The position numbers and the translations under genes were made by a program. Below, one piece after another: positions 43,511-53,272 of a stretch of DNA of 64,000 bases. Position 1 is the first letter of the stretch. Each line of letters opens with the position of its first letter. The notes beneath the pieces are model-generated. The model did not search any database. It was not told the DNA's origin and saw only the letters and a list, made by a program, of their open reading frames with translations. Source of the stretch: Deinococcus sp. AJ005 (GTDB lineage Bacteria > Deinococcota > Deinococci > Deinococcales > Deinococcaceae); the NCBI RefSeq assembly GCF_009017495.1, contig NZ_CP044990.1, positions 1,011,001 to 1,075,000 of the forward strand. The letters run 5' to 3'.

Positions 43511-43541
43511 GCGGTGGGGGCGTGACCTCCGCCGTTTTTTT
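43511..43541 (+). terminator. Intrinsic terminator after the DUF697 gene
   Basis: GCGGtGG (43511-43517) pairs with CCtCCGC (43526-43532) with one internal mismatch; CGTTTTTTT follows. Confidence 0.65.
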
Positions 43542-43561
43542 CTGTTCTACAAAGGCGGTAC

Positions 43562-43957
43562 TCACTCCCTGGGCCACAGGAAAACCCGCCCGTCACCCAG
43601 GATCAGCTTCACGGTGGCTGGCCCCTCTCCTGGATCATGGATGACACAGCTTGCGGTTTCGGGTGGCGGATCGCCCACGCCGCTCTCGAAGCCGCTGACG
43701 CTCCGGCACGGTCCGCTGGCGTCCTGCTGGCCGTCGCCGATCACGTCAGCGGCAAGGGCCACCTGACGCACGTATTCCTCGAAACGCACCGGATCAGAGG
43801 CCATCAGACGCTGTGCCTCGGTCTGACGCGATGTTTCGGCAATCTGGCGCTGGCGTTCGGTCCCGGCCTCGCGGATGGCGGAAACAGCCCACAATGCCCC
43901 CAGCGATAGCACCATCAACACCAACGCGGGCCACAGGCGGCGAACAGACCGGATCAC
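43562..43957 (-). CDS. Hypothetical single-pass membrane protein
   Basis: 131 residues: one N-terminal transmembrane helix (about 8-26), a charged helical region (EAGTERQRQIAETSRQTEAQ) and a C-terminal domain with two cysteines (GPCRSV, ASCVIHD). No family recognised. The start is GTG 43957 with TAGGAT (43969 to 43964) six bases upstream. Divergent from the DUF402 genes. Confidence 0.6.
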   Translation of the reverse strand: MIRSVRRLWPALVLMVLSLGALWAVSAIREAGTERQRQIAETSRQTEAQRLMASDPVRFEEYVRQVALAADVIGDGQQDASGPCRSVSGFESGVGDPPPETASCVIHDPGEGPATVKLILGDGRVFLWPRE

Positions 43958-43992
43958 GCCCCCATCCTAACGAAACCGCTACTGTTGAGGGC

Positions 43993-44556
43993 GTGAAGCG
44001 CAAAACCTTTGACCTCCGGCCCTGGGCGCGGGTCACGCAGTCCACCCAGACGGCGCTGGCCGTGCCAGGGTACGTGATCGTGGATTTCACGGCCCAGACC
44101 GTGATTCGCCCGCTGGAAGTGTCCAGATCAGGATCAATCCTGCGCCACCTGATCCTTGACGACGGCTACCGCTGGATTCGCTGTCATCCCACTGGCGCGG
44201 GCGAAGGTGTCATGGGCGCGGCCCTGACCGTCCAGATGAACGCGGCGGGCCAGCCCGTGCAATTTTACGTGGATATCCACGGCGGCGAGGGCGTGGACGA
44301 GGACGGCCTGCCGTGGCACGATGACCTGTACCTGGACGTGGTGGGTGATCCCAATGAAACGGCGCGCTGGACGGTGGCCGCCACCGAGATTATCGACGCC
44401 GATGAACTGGACGAGGCGGTAGAGGCTGGGCTGGTCACGCCGGAACTGGCCGCGCGGACCTGGGACCATGCCCACCAGATCGAGGCGGAACTGCGGGCCG
44501 GAACATACGCCCCCGTGGACGTGCTGCGGCGCTATGTGGAAGACCCGTATACTTGA
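43993..44556 (+). CDS. DUF402 family protein, first of a tandem pair
   Basis: 187 residues. The DUF402 core is visible as DDGYRWIRCHP, PVQFYVDIHGG and LPWHDDLYLDVV, followed by IIDADELDEAVEAGLVTPEL. Some DUF402 proteins are nucleoside di/triphosphate phosphatases or RNA-associated, but the function of this one is not known. The start GTG 43993 is seven bases after TACTGT (43980-43985). The open frame extends upstream to 43813 over the opposite gene; that part is rejected. Confidence 0.82.
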   Translation: MKRKTFDLRPWARVTQSTQTALAVPGYVIVDFTAQTVIRPLEVSRSGSILRHLILDDGYRWIRCHPTGAGEGVMGAALTVQMNAAGQPVQFYVDIHGGEGVDEDGLPWHDDLYLDVVGDPNETARWTVAATEIIDADELDEAVEAGLVTPELAARTWDHAHQIEAELRAGTYAPVDVLRRYVEDPYT

Positions 44557-44577
44557 GCGCCGCTCTACTATTGCCCT

Positions 44578-45105
44578 GTGAGACGCAAGGGAACAGACCA
44601 TCAAGCTTGGCATCAGGTGGCCCACAGTGAGCAGACAGTTACGGCCCTACCCGGCGGCACCATCGTCGATTTTCGCGTGCTGGAGATGAACACGCCTCTG
44701 ATTGGCATGCTGCTGGGGCAATCGCTGACGGTGATGGACACTGGTTACCGCTGGATTTCTTATATTCCAGAGGGAACCAAACATGCCTTGCTGGTGATGT
44801 TGGACACTTCGGGGAGTCCACTTCAGCTTTATGTCGATGTGGGCGAGAGGACCGGCGTGGGCGAGGGTGGGCTGCCGTGGATTGACGATCTTTACTTGGA
44901 TGTCACGGCCAACTGCGCTGTTCTGCCAGATGGACGGTGGCGCGTGATGGACACGGAAATCATTGATCAGGACGAGCTGGAGACGGCCCTGCTGAATGGC
45001 AAGATCACGCAGGCACAATTTGATCTGGCCTGGACCGAGGCGCGAAAGATCGATGATGCTCTACAAAATAATCACTTTGAACCCGTCGAGATCGTGCGGC
45101 AGTAG
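44578..45105 (+). CDS. DUF402 family protein, second of a tandem pair
   Basis: 175 residues, a paralogue of the preceding gene: DTGYRWISYIPEG, PLQLYVDVGE, LPWIDDLYLDV and IIDQDELETALLNGKITQAQF align with it. Identity looks well under half, so the duplication is old. It has its own leaderless promoter (TACTAT 44566-44571, six bases before GTG 44578) rather than relying on the first gene. Confidence 0.82.
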   Translation: MRRKGTDHQAWHQVAHSEQTVTALPGGTIVDFRVLEMNTPLIGMLLGQSLTVMDTGYRWISYIPEGTKHALLVMLDTSGSPLQLYVDVGERTGVGEGGLPWIDDLYLDVTANCAVLPDGRWRVMDTEIIDQDELETALLNGKITQAQFDLAWTEARKIDDALQNNHFEPVEIVRQ

Positions 45106-45117
45106 CTGCATGACCCT

Positions 45118-45137
45118 TATACTTGAACTCAGTTCAA
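45118..45137 (+). promoter_or_regulatory. Promoter with overlapping dyad operator
   Basis: TATACT (45118-45123) is a good -10 box. It overlaps the perfect 7+7 inverted repeat TTGAACT-c-AGTTCAA (45123-45137). A dyad of this kind next to the -10 is typical of TetR-family repressor sites. It precedes the thioesterase-like gene, whose ATG has GGAGG upstream. Confidence 0.65.
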
Positions 45138-45165
45138 AATCCCGCCCCAACCCGGAGGTTCACCC

Positions 45166-45663
45166 ATGACCCAGCCCACGCTGCAATCCCCCCTGCCCCC
45201 GCAAGCTGTCCAGGCGGTCAAGGCCGCCCTGCACAACATTCCCATGAACGCCACCGTGGGCGTGACCATCACCGATGTCGGTGTGGGCTGGGCCACCGGG
45301 GAGTGCCCCGATACGCCCCCTTTTCAGAACCATCTGGGGACCATCCACGCCGGGGCGCAGTTCCTGCTGGCCGAGGCCGTCAGCGGGGCAGCGTTTGGTG
45401 GGGCCTTCGCCGCTCATTTTGCCAGCGCGGTGCCCCTGATCGAACGGTTGGATACCCATTACGTGGGCCGGGCACGCGGCGGTCTGACCGCCAGAGCCGA
45501 GGCCCGCGCTGCGGAACTGCCCGCTGCCCTGGAAGCCTATAAAACAGAGGGCAAGGCGCGTCTGGTGATCGATGTCAGCGTCCGTGACGGCGACAACAAA
45601 GAAGTGATGCGGGCGGTGGCGCACTGGTATCTGCGTTCGATGGCGACATTGCGGAGCAAATAA
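45166..45663 (+). CDS. Hotdog-fold thioesterase-like protein (DUF4442-like)
   Basis: 165 residues. The single hotdog fold is suggested by PPFQNHLGTIHAGAQFLLAE (active-site helix) and LDTHYVGRARGGLTARAEA. Such proteins hydrolyse acyl-CoA or related thioesters. CGGAGG lies nine bases before the ATG. Unlike most genes here it has a 5' leader, and the promoter carries a repressor-like operator, pointing to regulated fatty-acid or aromatic acyl-CoA metabolism (inference). Confidence 0.75.
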   Translation: MTQPTLQSPLPPQAVQAVKAALHNIPMNATVGVTITDVGVGWATGECPDTPPFQNHLGTIHAGAQFLLAEAVSGAAFGGAFAAHFASAVPLIERLDTHYVGRARGGLTARAEARAAELPAALEAYKTEGKARLVIDVSVRDGDNKEVMRAVAHWYLRSMATLRSK

Positions 45664-45733
45664 AACTGTTCCGCGCTATCGGAAAGCGGAGAGGCCGACA
45701 GCTCTGAAACCCGTGCGAATGAAACAGTAAAAA

Positions 45734-45758
45734 AGCCTCCCGATCTGACGTGGAGGCT
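45734..45758 (-). terminator. Terminator of the response-regulator gene
   Basis: AGCCTCC (45734-45740) and GGAGGCT (45752-45758); the run of A bases on the plus strand just before it gives a U-tract for minus-strand transcription. Confidence 0.8.
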
Positions 45759-45781
45759 GGTCTGTCCCGGTTCCGCAGCTT

Positions 45782-46237
45782 CTAAAAACCCATGCGGCCC
45801 TGCATCACCTCTTCCAGGCTGGGCAGGCGCACCAGCCCGCGCCAGTAGGCCCGGATCGTTTCCAGCACATGCATGTATTCCTGGTAATTGCCCGGCTTGA
45901 CCACGTACCCGCTGACCTGCCCCTCGTAGGCGCGGTGGATGTCGCTGGGATGCTCGGAGGTGGACAGGACCAGCACCGGAATGGAGCGCACTTCAGGCAG
46001 GGACTTGACGCGCTCCAGAAACTCGTGACCGTTCATGATCGGCATGTTCAGGTCCAGCACGATCAGATGGGGCCGGGGGCCGGGGGCTGGCTCGCACAGG
46101 TAGTCGAGGGCTTCCCGGCCGTTCTGGACGTGATGCACCGTGATTTCCTGATCCTGCTCGGAAAGCATGTCCTGGAAGAGCAGGGCGTCGGCCAGCTCGT
46201 CCTCGACCAGCAGCAGATGAAAGGGTGGGGAACTCAC
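45782..46237 (-). CDS. Single-domain response regulator (Rcp1-like)
   Basis: 151 residues, a CheY-like receiver only: acidic pair in LLVEDELAD (about 9-17), phospho-acceptor Asp in HLIVLDLNMPIMNG (about 62), and Lys in GYVVKPG. The sequence style (LNMPIMNGHEFL, VLSTSEHPSDIHRAY) is that of response regulators paired with phytochrome-type kinases. The start is GTG 46237, six bases after TAATCT (46249 to 46244). It faces the histidine kinase gene across a 126-base divergent promoter region. Confidence 0.9.
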   Translation of the reverse strand: MSSPPFHLLLVEDELADALLFQDMLSEQDQEITVHHVQNGREALDYLCEPAPGPRPHLIVLDLNMPIMNGHEFLERVKSLPEVRSIPVLVLSTSEHPSDIHRAYEGQVSGYVVKPGNYQEYMHVLETIRAYWRGLVRLPSLEEVMQGRMGF

Positions 46238-46328
46238 GAAAATAGATTAATAATCGGATGAGGGGCCAATCGTTATCCAGTTGACAATCCTGCGTCCCAG
46301 AAAGAAAAAATTAAGATCAGATGGGAGA

Positions 46329-46356
46329 AGGGTAACCCCGGCGCGGGTGTTACCCT
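46329..46356 (+). promoter_or_regulatory. Inverted repeat over the kinase promoter
   Basis: AGGGTAAC (46329-46336) and GTTACCCT (46349-46356) form a perfect 8+8 repeat with a 12-base spacer. The right arm contains the -10 box TACCCT (46351-46356) of the histidine kinase, so a bound regulator would block it. Confidence 0.5.
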
Positions 46357-46363
46357 GAAGGCC

Positions 46364-47596
46364 ATGTTGCCGGAATCGCCGCCCGAACGTTTTGCCGTGG
46401 CGGCTTTTGATGCTTTGCTTGCCCATATCGCTATCGTCGATGCGGACGGTGTGATCGTCGCCGTCAACCACGCCTGGACCGCCTTCGCGCGCAGCAACGG
46501 CGGGATGGGCAACGATGTGGGTCTCAACTATCTGTCCATCTGCGACGGGGCGCAGGGCCAGGACGGTCAGGACGCCCGCGCCACCGCACAGGGCATCCGC
46601 GCGGTGATGGCCGGGGAGCAGCAGGTGTTTGAACTGGAATATCCCTGCCACACGCCCACTGAGCAGCGTTATTACTTGGCCCGCGTGACCCGGTTCACGC
46701 AGGACGGCGCGCACTACGCGCTGGTGGCCCACGAGGACATCACCCGCCGCAAGCTGGCCGAGCTGGAGGTCACGGCGCTGAACGCCGGGCTGGAACGGCG
46801 GGTCCAGGAGCGCACCGAGGCGCTGGAAGCCAGTGAGGCGGCCCTGCAACGCCTGAACGGCGAACTGATGGACCGCAACGAGGAACTCTCGCAGTTCGTC
46901 TACGTGGCCAGCCACGACTTGCAGGAACCGCTGCGGACGCTGGGGGCCTACGCCGATATTCTGCGCCAGCGCTACCGGGGCAAGCAGCTCGACGAACGCG
47001 CCGACATCTACCTGGGCCACATCACCGAGCAGGTGGGGCGCGCCCGCAGGCTGGTCCGCGACGTGCTGGCCCTGTCCACCGTCAGCGAGGAAGCCCCCCG
47101 TGAGGCCACCGATCTGGGCGAACTGTGCCGCGATGTGCAGGCCGAACTGAACTGGCCCCCGGACGCCGAATTACAGGTGGCCGCAGTCCCGCCCGTGTGG
47201 GCCAACCCGCCCCAGATGCGCCAGTTGCTGGGCAACCTGCTGGGCAACGCCCTGAAGTTCCACGCGGAGAGCCAGTTGCGGGTGGAATTGAATGGGGAAC
47301 CGGACGGCGATCTGATTCACCTCACCCTGCGCGACAACGGCATCGGCATTGCGCCGGAGTACGCCGACAAGGTTTTTGGAATGTTCCAGCGCCTGCACGG
47401 GCGCACGCCCACCGGGGGCAACGGCATCGGGCTGGCCGTGTGCCGCCGTATCGTGGAAAAGCACGGCGGGCGCATCTGGATCGAGGCCGCGCCGGGCGGC
47501 GGGACCGCCGTGCATTTCACGCTGCCCAATGTTCAGGACACGGGAAATCAGGATGCCGGAACTCAGGACACGCGAACTCAGGTCACTGGGATTTGA
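46364..47596 (+). CDS. PAS-containing sensor histidine kinase
   Basis: 410 residues: PAS-like N-terminal domain (about 15-130, ending HEDITRRKLAELEV), a coiled coil, HisKA with VASHDLQEPLRTLGAYADIL (phospho-acceptor His), and HATPase with LGNLLGNALKFH, LRDNGIGIAPEY and TGGNGIGLAVCRRI. No membrane segment, so it is a cytoplasmic sensor; the kinase core is of the phytochrome/light-sensor type. The last 20 residues are a repetitive Gln/Asp/Thr tail. ATG 46364 is seven bases after TACCCT. The likely partner is the divergent receiver gene. Confidence 0.9.
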   Translation: MLPESPPERFAVAAFDALLAHIAIVDADGVIVAVNHAWTAFARSNGGMGNDVGLNYLSICDGAQGQDGQDARATAQGIRAVMAGEQQVFELEYPCHTPTEQRYYLARVTRFTQDGAHYALVAHEDITRRKLAELEVTALNAGLERRVQERTEALEASEAALQRLNGELMDRNEELSQFVYVASHDLQEPLRTLGAYADILRQRYRGKQLDERADIYLGHITEQVGRARRLVRDVLALSTVSEEAPREATDLGELCRDVQAELNWPPDAELQVAAVPPVWANPPQMRQLLGNLLGNALKFHAESQLRVELNGEPDGDLIHLTLRDNGIGIAPEYADKVFGMFQRLHGRTPTGGNGIGLAVCRRIVEKHGGRIWIEAAPGGGTAVHFTLPNVQDTGNQDAGTQDTRTQVTGI

Positions 47597-47603
47597 AGAC
47601 ATG

Positions 47604-47641
47604 AAAAAGCCCTCTCCATTGTTCGTGGGAGAGGGCTTTTT
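47604..47641. terminator. Bidirectional terminator between kinase and prs
   Basis: AAAAAGCCCTCTCC (47604-47617) and GGAGAGGGCTTTTT (47628-47641), perfect 14-pair stem including A/T tracts on both sides, serving convergent genes. Confidence 0.9.
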
Positions 47642-47653
47642 CAAGGGTCTTTT

Positions 47654-48649
47654 CTAGCTGAACAGCGTGCTGACACTCGCCCCGGTGTGGATGTTGGCAA
47701 TCGCGCTGGCAAACAGCGGGGCCACGTCCAGCACGGCCAGTTTGCCACCCGCCGCCTCGATCTTTTCTGGCGAGACGTACACGGTGTTGCAACTGGCCAC
47801 CTGGGTCACGTCCAGGCCCGCGATGCGCTGGATGGCCGGGCCACTGTAGACACCATGCGTGACGGCCACGTACACGTCCCTGGCCCCCATGCTGCGGGCG
47901 ATGTTGACCGTTTCCACCAGACTCCCAGCGGTGCTGATCTCATCGTCTACGATGAAGACGGTCTTGCCGTCCACCTCACCGATCAGGGCGCGTGGCACCA
48001 CCTCGGTATCGGACACGCGCTCCTTGTCGATCATCGCCAGCCCACAGTCCAGCAGGCGCGCAATGCTGCTGGCCCGCTTGATGCTGCCCGCGTCGGGGGC
48101 CAGGACCACGCCGTCGTGGGCATTGTCGACGCAGCCCCGGAAGTGTTCGGACAGCACGAGGTCCGCCGAAAGGTGATCGACGGGCACCTTGAAAAAGCCG
48201 TGGACCTGCGGGCTGTGCAGGGTCATGGTCAGCACCCGGTCCGCGCCCGCCGCCTGGATCAGATCGGCCACCAGACGGCCCGCGATGGAAATACGGGGGC
48301 TGTCTTTCTTATCGCTGCGGGCGTAGCTGTAATACGGGATCACGGCGGTCACACGGCCCGCGCTGGCACTCTTGGCGGCGTCGATCATCAGCATCAATTC
48401 CATGATCGAGTCGCTGACCGGATTGCTGAAGGACTGCACGATGAACACGTCCGCCTCGCGCAGCGACTGCTCGTAATGCACGATCAGGTTGTCGTTGGTG
48501 AATTTCTCGGTGATGCTGTGGCCCAGCGTCACCCCCAGGTGTTCGCAGATGGCCAGCGCCAGTGGGCGGTTGCTCTGGCCGGAAAAGACCATCAGGGGCG
48601 AGCGGCGACTTTCCAGCAGGGCAGTGGACAGGCGTGACGGGACAGGCAA
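47654..48649 (-). CDS. prs: Ribose-phosphate pyrophosphokinase (PRPP synthetase)
   Basis: 331 residues: [51 protein letters not shown] and the PRPP loop [18 protein letters not shown]. It makes PRPP for nucleotide, His and Trp synthesis. The start is read as TTG 48649, seven to eight bases after GGAGG; the nearby ATG at 48656 is out of frame. The residues around SNRPLA diverge from the usual NxxLA form but the active site is intact. Confidence 0.93.
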   Translation of the reverse strand: MPVPSRLSTALLESRRSPLMVFSGQSNRPLALAICEHLGVTLGHSITEKFTNDNLIVHYEQSLREADVFIVQSFSNPVSDSIMELMLMIDAAKSASAGRVTAVIPYYSYARSDKKDSPRISIAGRLVADLIQAAGADRVLTMTLHSPQVHGFFKVPVDHLSADLVLSEHFRGCVDNAHDGVVLAPDAGSIKRASSIARLLDCGLAMIDKERVSDTEVVPRALIGEVDGKTVFIVDDEISTAGSLVETVNIARSMGARDVYVAVTHGVYSGPAIQRIAGLDVTQVASCNTVYVSPEKIEAAGGKLAVLDVAPLFASAIANIHTGASVSTLFS

Positions 48650-48875
48650 GGGAACATCCTCCGGGGATTGAGGTTTGGGCTACAGGAATGTGGCCTACAG
48701 GGAACGGCTCTGGGTCGCCCGAAGCATACCTGCCCGGCAGGTGTGGTGTCAGGGGAGTGTGATGTCTCCAGAGGGGAGACAGTCGGGAGAGGACACGGCG
48801 TCCGGCTGATTTGGACGGCAATCCTGCCGCAGTGCAGGCACGGCGCAGGCCCAGTACAGGCACTACCATGCGCCC

Positions 48876-50309
48876 ATGACCCTGGACGCCCTGATCGTCG
48901 GCGCTGGCCCCAACGGCCTCTCGGCGGCCCTGACGCTGGCCCGCGCCGGACTGCGCGTGCAGGTGCTGGAAGCCCACGACACGGTGGGCGGCGGAATGCG
49001 GAGCCTGCCGCTGACTCTGCCCGGCTTTGTGCACGATTACGGCAGCGCCATTCACCCGCTGGCCGCCGCCAGCCCCGCGTTTCGCAGGTGGCCGCTGCAC
49101 GCTTTTGGCCTGGACTGGGTGCAGCCCGGCGCGCCTGTCGCTCATCCGCTGGGAGTCGGCTCGGTCACGCTGGAGCGCAGTCTGGAGGCCACCGCCGAGG
49201 CACTGGGCGCAGACGGCCCCACCTGGACACGCCTGATGCAACCCCTCTTGAACGACTGGGAGGGCCTGCTGCACGACATCCTGCGCCCGCTGCCGCGTGT
49301 GCCGTCGCATTTTTTCACGTTGGCGCAGTTTGGCATTCGCGGGCTGCCGCCTGCCGGGGCGCTGGGCAAACTGCTGTTTCGCACCCCGGAGGCCCGCGCG
49401 TTGTGGGGCGGGTTGGCCGCGCACACCGTACTGCCGTTCTCGGCCCCCGGCACCTCGGCCATGACGCTGGTGCTGGCGCTGCTGGCCCACGCGGTGGGCT
49501 GGCCCTTCCCGCGCGGCGGGGCGCAGGCCATTCCCGACGCCATGCGGGCGTATCTGGAATTCCTGGGTGGAGAAGTCTTCACGGGCGTTCAGGTCAATTC
49601 CGCCGCCGATCTGCCCCCCGCCCGCGTGACGCTGGTGGACAGCAGCCCCGGCATGTTGCTGAAGCTGCTGGGTGACCGCGCCCCCGCCGCCTACCGCGCC
49701 GCGCTGGAACGCTACCGCTACGGCCCCGGCATCCAGAAGCTGGACTATGCCCTGAGTGGCCCGGTGCCCTGGACAGACCCGCGCGTGGCCCGCGCCGCCA
49801 CCGTGCATCTGGGCGGCACGCTGGACGAGGTGGCCCGCTCGGAAGCTGCCGCCCCCACCCACGTCTCGCCGCGTCCCTACGTGCTGGCCGCGCAGCACAC
49901 CCTGTTCGACTCCAGCCGCGCCCCCGCCGGGCAGCACACCTTCTGGGCCTATTCGCACGTCCCCAACGGCAGCGATGAGGACGTTCAGGACCGCATGGAA
50001 GACCAGATCGAGCGTTACGCCCCCGGCTTCCGTGACCTCGTGCTGGCCCGCCACCGCACCACCGCGCCCATGCTCCAGGCATACAGCCCGGTTTTTGGTG
50101 GCGGCGACGTGAACGGCGGTAAGGGTGATCTGTGGGGGCTGTTGGCCCGCCCGGTGCTGACTTCTACCCCCTACCGCACCCCGGTTAAGGGCTTTTACCT
50201 GTGTTCCAGCAGCACACCACCCGGCGGCGGCATTCACGGCATGGCGGGCTACCACGCCGCGCTAGCCGCGTTGAAAGACGAATTCAGGATTCAGGACTCG
50301 GAGGATTGA
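48876..50309 (+). CDS. FAD-dependent oxidoreductase, phytoene desaturase-like
   Basis: 477 residues: dinucleotide-binding [19 protein letters not shown] (about 4-22), [17 protein letters not shown], and the C-terminal [20 protein letters not shown] signature of the CrtI-type family. Carotenoid ketolase/desaturase relatives are common in pigmented Deinococcus; the exact reaction cannot be assigned. TACCAT (48864-48869) lies six bases before the ATG, giving a leaderless start. It is divergent from prs. Confidence 0.85.
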   Translation: MTLDALIVGAGPNGLSAALTLARAGLRVQVLEAHDTVGGGMRSLPLTLPGFVHDYGSAIHPLAAASPAFRRWPLHAFGLDWVQPGAPVAHPLGVGSVTLERSLEATAEALGADGPTWTRLMQPLLNDWEGLLHDILRPLPRVPSHFFTLAQFGIRGLPPAGALGKLLFRTPEARALWGGLAAHTVLPFSAPGTSAMTLVLALLAHAVGWPFPRGGAQAIPDAMRAYLEFLGGEVFTGVQVNSAADLPPARVTLVDSSPGMLLKLLGDRAPAAYRAALERYRYGPGIQKLDYALSGPVPWTDPRVARAATVHLGGTLDEVARSEAAAPTHVSPRPYVLAAQHTLFDSSRAPAGQHTFWAYSHVPNGSDEDVQDRMEDQIERYAPGFRDLVLARHRTTAPMLQAYSPVFGGGDVNGGKGDLWGLLARPVLTSTPYRTPVKGFYLCSSSTPPGGGIHGMAGYHAALAALKDEFRIQDSED

Positions 50310-50352
50310 GGGCAGTTCATCAGCCGGGTTCCTAACTCCTGCCAGATGAGCC

Positions 50353-51114
50353 TCAGCGCGCGAACAGCAGAGGCGATACCCCGATCAACTGGATGATCAG
50401 GGCGGGTAGCAGCGGCAGCAGCGTGCCCATGACCGCCTGAATGGGCTTGTCGGTCAACTGGCGCATAGCGGCGTATACGAAGCCAAACTGCGCCGCCGTC
50501 CCCAGCAGCGTGACCACCACCAGTGCAAATCCGGCGGAGGTCTGGAAGGTCTGGGCCAGGGCAGCCCGCTCCAGCACGCGGGGATCGCTGCCCAGCCCAG
50601 CAATGCTGGCTGCGTCGGGCAGAAAGGTGGCGGCGGGGGTCAGCAGCGTGACCACGATCACCAGTAGGTACAGCGGGGCCATCAGCGCGAAGCTGGCCCC
50701 GTAGACCTCGGCGGCGCGGCCCTTGAACCCGGCCCCCACCCGGCCAAAGCCCCACATCAGTACGAAGATGAAAATGCTCAGGAAGGTGGTGCCCAGCACG
50801 TTGACCGCGTAGGTGGCGAAATTGGGGGCTGCCGTCTCACTGTTGGCCGCCGCGAAAGCCGCTGCGTGGCGCACCAGCAGGGTGTAGGCCAGTCCGCCCA
50901 GCAGCCCGGCCACGCCCGCCACCCAGATGTAGCGCCACCACACCAAGTCAACCTCCTGCAACTGGCGCACAAAACTGCGCGGGCTGACCAGCAGCGTGGC
51001 GGGCGTCGGCGGGTCGGGCAGGGGAGCTGGGGCGGATTTGCGCGGCGGGGATAGCCGGGGGGCGGTCTTACTGGCGTTGGAGTTGTTGGGCTTGGATTTG
51101 CGGGGAGAGGCCAT
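50353..51114 (-). CDS. Yip1-like integral membrane protein
   Basis: 253 residues. A basic, Pro/Ser-rich cytoplasmic N-terminus (about 1-40) is followed by a Yip1-type domain with five hydrophobic segments. The start is ATG 51114, because TAGCAT (51130 to 51125) overlaps the alternative ATG at 51126 and would be its -10 box. It follows the CPBP gene on the same strand with a 45-base gap. Function unknown. Confidence 0.7.
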   Translation of the reverse strand: MASPRKSKPNNSNASKTAPRLSPPRKSAPAPLPDPPTPATLLVSPRSFVRQLQEVDLVWWRYIWVAGVAGLLGGLAYTLLVRHAAAFAAANSETAAPNFATYAVNVLGTTFLSIFIFVLMWGFGRVGAGFKGRAAEVYGASFALMAPLYLLVIVVTLLTPAATFLPDAASIAGLGSDPRVLERAALAQTFQTSAGFALVVVTLLGTAAQFGFVYAAMRQLTDKPIQAVMGTLLPLLPALIIQLIGVSPLLFAR

Positions 51115-51159
51115 AAACCCCGCCATGCTAGCGGCTGGGGCCAGGGACAGAAGGCGGGA

Positions 51160-52134
51160 TCAGAACAGCGCGCCCCTCAGATCGGTAAACCACAGGCTGA
51201 CCTGCGGGAAGGTCAGGGCCACTGCCACTATGCCAAACAGCACGATGACTACATAAGCAAGGCTGAGCCACGGGCCGGGGGCGCTACGCTCCTGCACGTC
51301 AGGCCTGGGCGTCAGCCACAGATGTAACACCACCATCACCACGCCACCGAAGAAGAGCGCGCCTAGCCCCAGTGGGATTTTCAGCGCCGGGTTGCTCAGC
51401 AGTTCGCCAGCCTGCGCGGGATCGCCCAGATTCTTTCCGGCCAGGAACGCGCCCAGGCCCACCGCGAGCGTGTTGTTGAGCGCGTGGACGATCACGCTGT
51501 TCCACAGGCTGCCGCTGTGCTGCACCAGCCGCGCCAGCACGTAGGCCAGCGGCAGAATCCCAGCAATACTGGCCGGAACGCCGTGCGCCACCGAGAACGC
51601 GAAGGTGGAGGTCAGCGCCGCCACCGTGAAGCCCGCCGCCCGTTCGTGGCCGCGCATCAGCAGGCCCCGGAAAGCGACTTCCTCGGCAAAGGGGATCAGC
51701 AGGCCCGCCGCCAGCAGCAGCGCCCACACGTCCGGCCCGCTGCTCAGAAACTGCGGCACTGAATCTGCCGCGCTGGGGAAGAAGGTGAGGTACGCCAGAG
51801 CAAAGGCGCGGGAGGCCAGAAATGCCAGCGCGAAGGCCGCCAGCGCCAGCCCCCAGGACGGCGGCGTGCGCCAGCGGGTGTCTGCGGCCAGCGCCCGCAC
51901 GGTGGGCCGGAAGAAGATGAACGCCGCCGCCACCACCACCGCGAACGAGCCGAGCAGCGCCGTTCCCAGCGGGACACGCTGGGCGATCAGCAACGCCGAG
52001 ACCACGTTCTGGATGATCAGCAGGCCCAGTGCGGCGCGGTTGCCGTCCACCGCCCGGATCCCCGCAGGAGGTGTGGGTGCGTGCGTCTCGTCGGGCCAGG
52101 GCTGGGGCGTGGTGGGAGAATCCGGCGCGGTCAT
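51160..52134 (-). CDS. CPBP-family intramembrane metalloprotease (CAAX protease-like)
   Basis: 324 residues, about eight transmembrane segments. The family triad of motifs is present: [13 protein letters not shown] (EExxxR), FSVAHG and the distal [12 protein letters not shown]. Members cut prenylated or membrane peptides, or act in bacteriocin immunity. The N-terminus is a Pro/Thr-rich tail. TACCCT (52147 to 52142) lies seven bases before the ATG. Confidence 0.88.
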   Translation of the reverse strand: MTAPDSPTTPQPWPDETHAPTPPAGIRAVDGNRAALGLLIIQNVVSALLIAQRVPLGTALLGSFAVVVAAAFIFFRPTVRALAADTRWRTPPSWGLALAAFALAFLASRAFALAYLTFFPSAADSVPQFLSSGPDVWALLLAAGLLIPFAEEVAFRGLLMRGHERAAGFTVAALTSTFAFSVAHGVPASIAGILPLAYVLARLVQHSGSLWNSVIVHALNNTLAVGLGAFLAGKNLGDPAQAGELLSNPALKIPLGLGALFFGGVVMVVLHLWLTPRPDVQERSAPGPWLSLAYVVIVLFGIVAVALTFPQVSLWFTDLRGALF

Positions 52135-52236
52135 GGTTCAGAGGGTACTGCGCCGCCCACGGGACACGCCTCCGCTGAATGGGGGAGGTTTCTTGAGGGT
52201 TGGGGCCTGGGTCACTGGCAAATTCTGGAGTTCGCT

Positions 52237-53247
52237 TTACGCAGTCAAAACCCCAATCGCCCCCGCCAGCGCCTCATCCCCGGTCTGGTGGTGCAACACG
52301 AAGCGCACCGAGTCCGGCCCCAACGCACTGGTCAGCACGCCCTGTTCAGCCCATTTAGCCACGTGTTCGGCAGCGTTGGGCAGCGTGGCGTAAATGATGT
52401 TGGTCTGCACGGCGGCGAGGTTCACATCAAAACCCGCGTTTGCCAGGGCATCGGCCAGTTGGCGGGTCCGGCGGTGGTCTTCCTTCAGAAGTGCGGGGCC
52501 GTCGCGCAGGGCCACCAAGGCGGCTGCGGCCAGAACCCCGGCTTGACGCATCCCGCCGCCCAGCATCTTGCGGTAGCGGTGCGCCTGTTGCATGGCGGCG
52601 GCACTGCCCACCAGCACGCTGCCCACGGGTGCGCCCAGCCCTTTGCTCAGGCACACGCTAACAGTGTGGAAGTGCTTCGTGATCTCGGACACCGGCACGT
52701 CCAGCGCCGCCGCCGCATTGAAGACCCGTGCGCCATCCAGATGCAGGGGAAGACCCTCGGCATCGGCCACCGCGCGAATCTGTTCAATCACCTTCAGGGG
52801 AATAACAGTTCCGCCCGCCTTGTTGTGGGTGTTTTCCAGACTGATCAGGCCGGTGGGCGACTGGTGGATGCTATGACGCACCGCCAGCCGCACCTGTTCG
52901 GGGTCTGGTACGCCCAGCGGTGCGGGCACGAAGCGCGGCACCACGCCAGAAAAGGCCGCCATCATGCCCAGTTCCCACTCATAGATGTGGCTGCCCTCGG
53001 CGCAGACGACTTCCTCACCCCGGCGGGTGTGCAGGGCAATCGCCACCTGATTGGTCATGCTGCCGGACGGCATGAACAGGCCCGCCTCGTGTCCGGTCAA
53101 GCGGGCAACTTCGGCTTGTAACTCGTTGACAGTAGGGTCCTCGCCGTACACGTCGTCGCCCACCGCCGCCGACGCCATCGCGGCGCGCATTTCGGGGGTG
53201 GGCGTGGTGACGGTATCAGAGCGGAGATCGGCAATTGGGTGGGACAT
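52237..53247 (-). CDS. ltaE: Low-specificity L-threonine aldolase
   Basis: 336 residues of a fold-type I PLP enzyme: [18 protein letters not shown] (about 7-24), [24 protein letters not shown] and [13 protein letters not shown] with the PLP-binding Lys. It splits threonine or allo-threonine to glycine and acetaldehyde. ATG 53247 follows TACCAT (53260 to 53255) by seven bases; the open frame runs further upstream into the EF-G2 gene and is ignored there. Confidence 0.92.
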   Translation of the reverse strand: MSHPIADLRSDTVTTPTPEMRAAMASAAVGDDVYGEDPTVNELQAEVARLTGHEAGLFMPSGSMTNQVAIALHTRRGEEVVCAEGSHIYEWELGMMAAFSGVVPRFVPAPLGVPDPEQVRLAVRHSIHQSPTGLISLENTHNKAGGTVIPLKVIEQIRAVADAEGLPLHLDGARVFNAAAALDVPVSEITKHFHTVSVCLSKGLGAPVGSVLVGSAAAMQQAHRYRKMLGGGMRQAGVLAAAALVALRDGPALLKEDHRRTRQLADALANAGFDVNLAAVQTNIIYATLPNAAEHVAKWAEQGVLTSALGPDSVRFVLHHQTGDEALAGAIGVLTA

Positions 53248-53272
53248 GGGGAGGATGGTACGCCAGCGCGGC

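Noticed and set aside
47540..47596. Repetitive Gln/Asp/Thr tail of the histidine kinase as a mobile or VNTR element
   Set aside because: The units are imperfect and few; likely a low-complexity C-terminus only.
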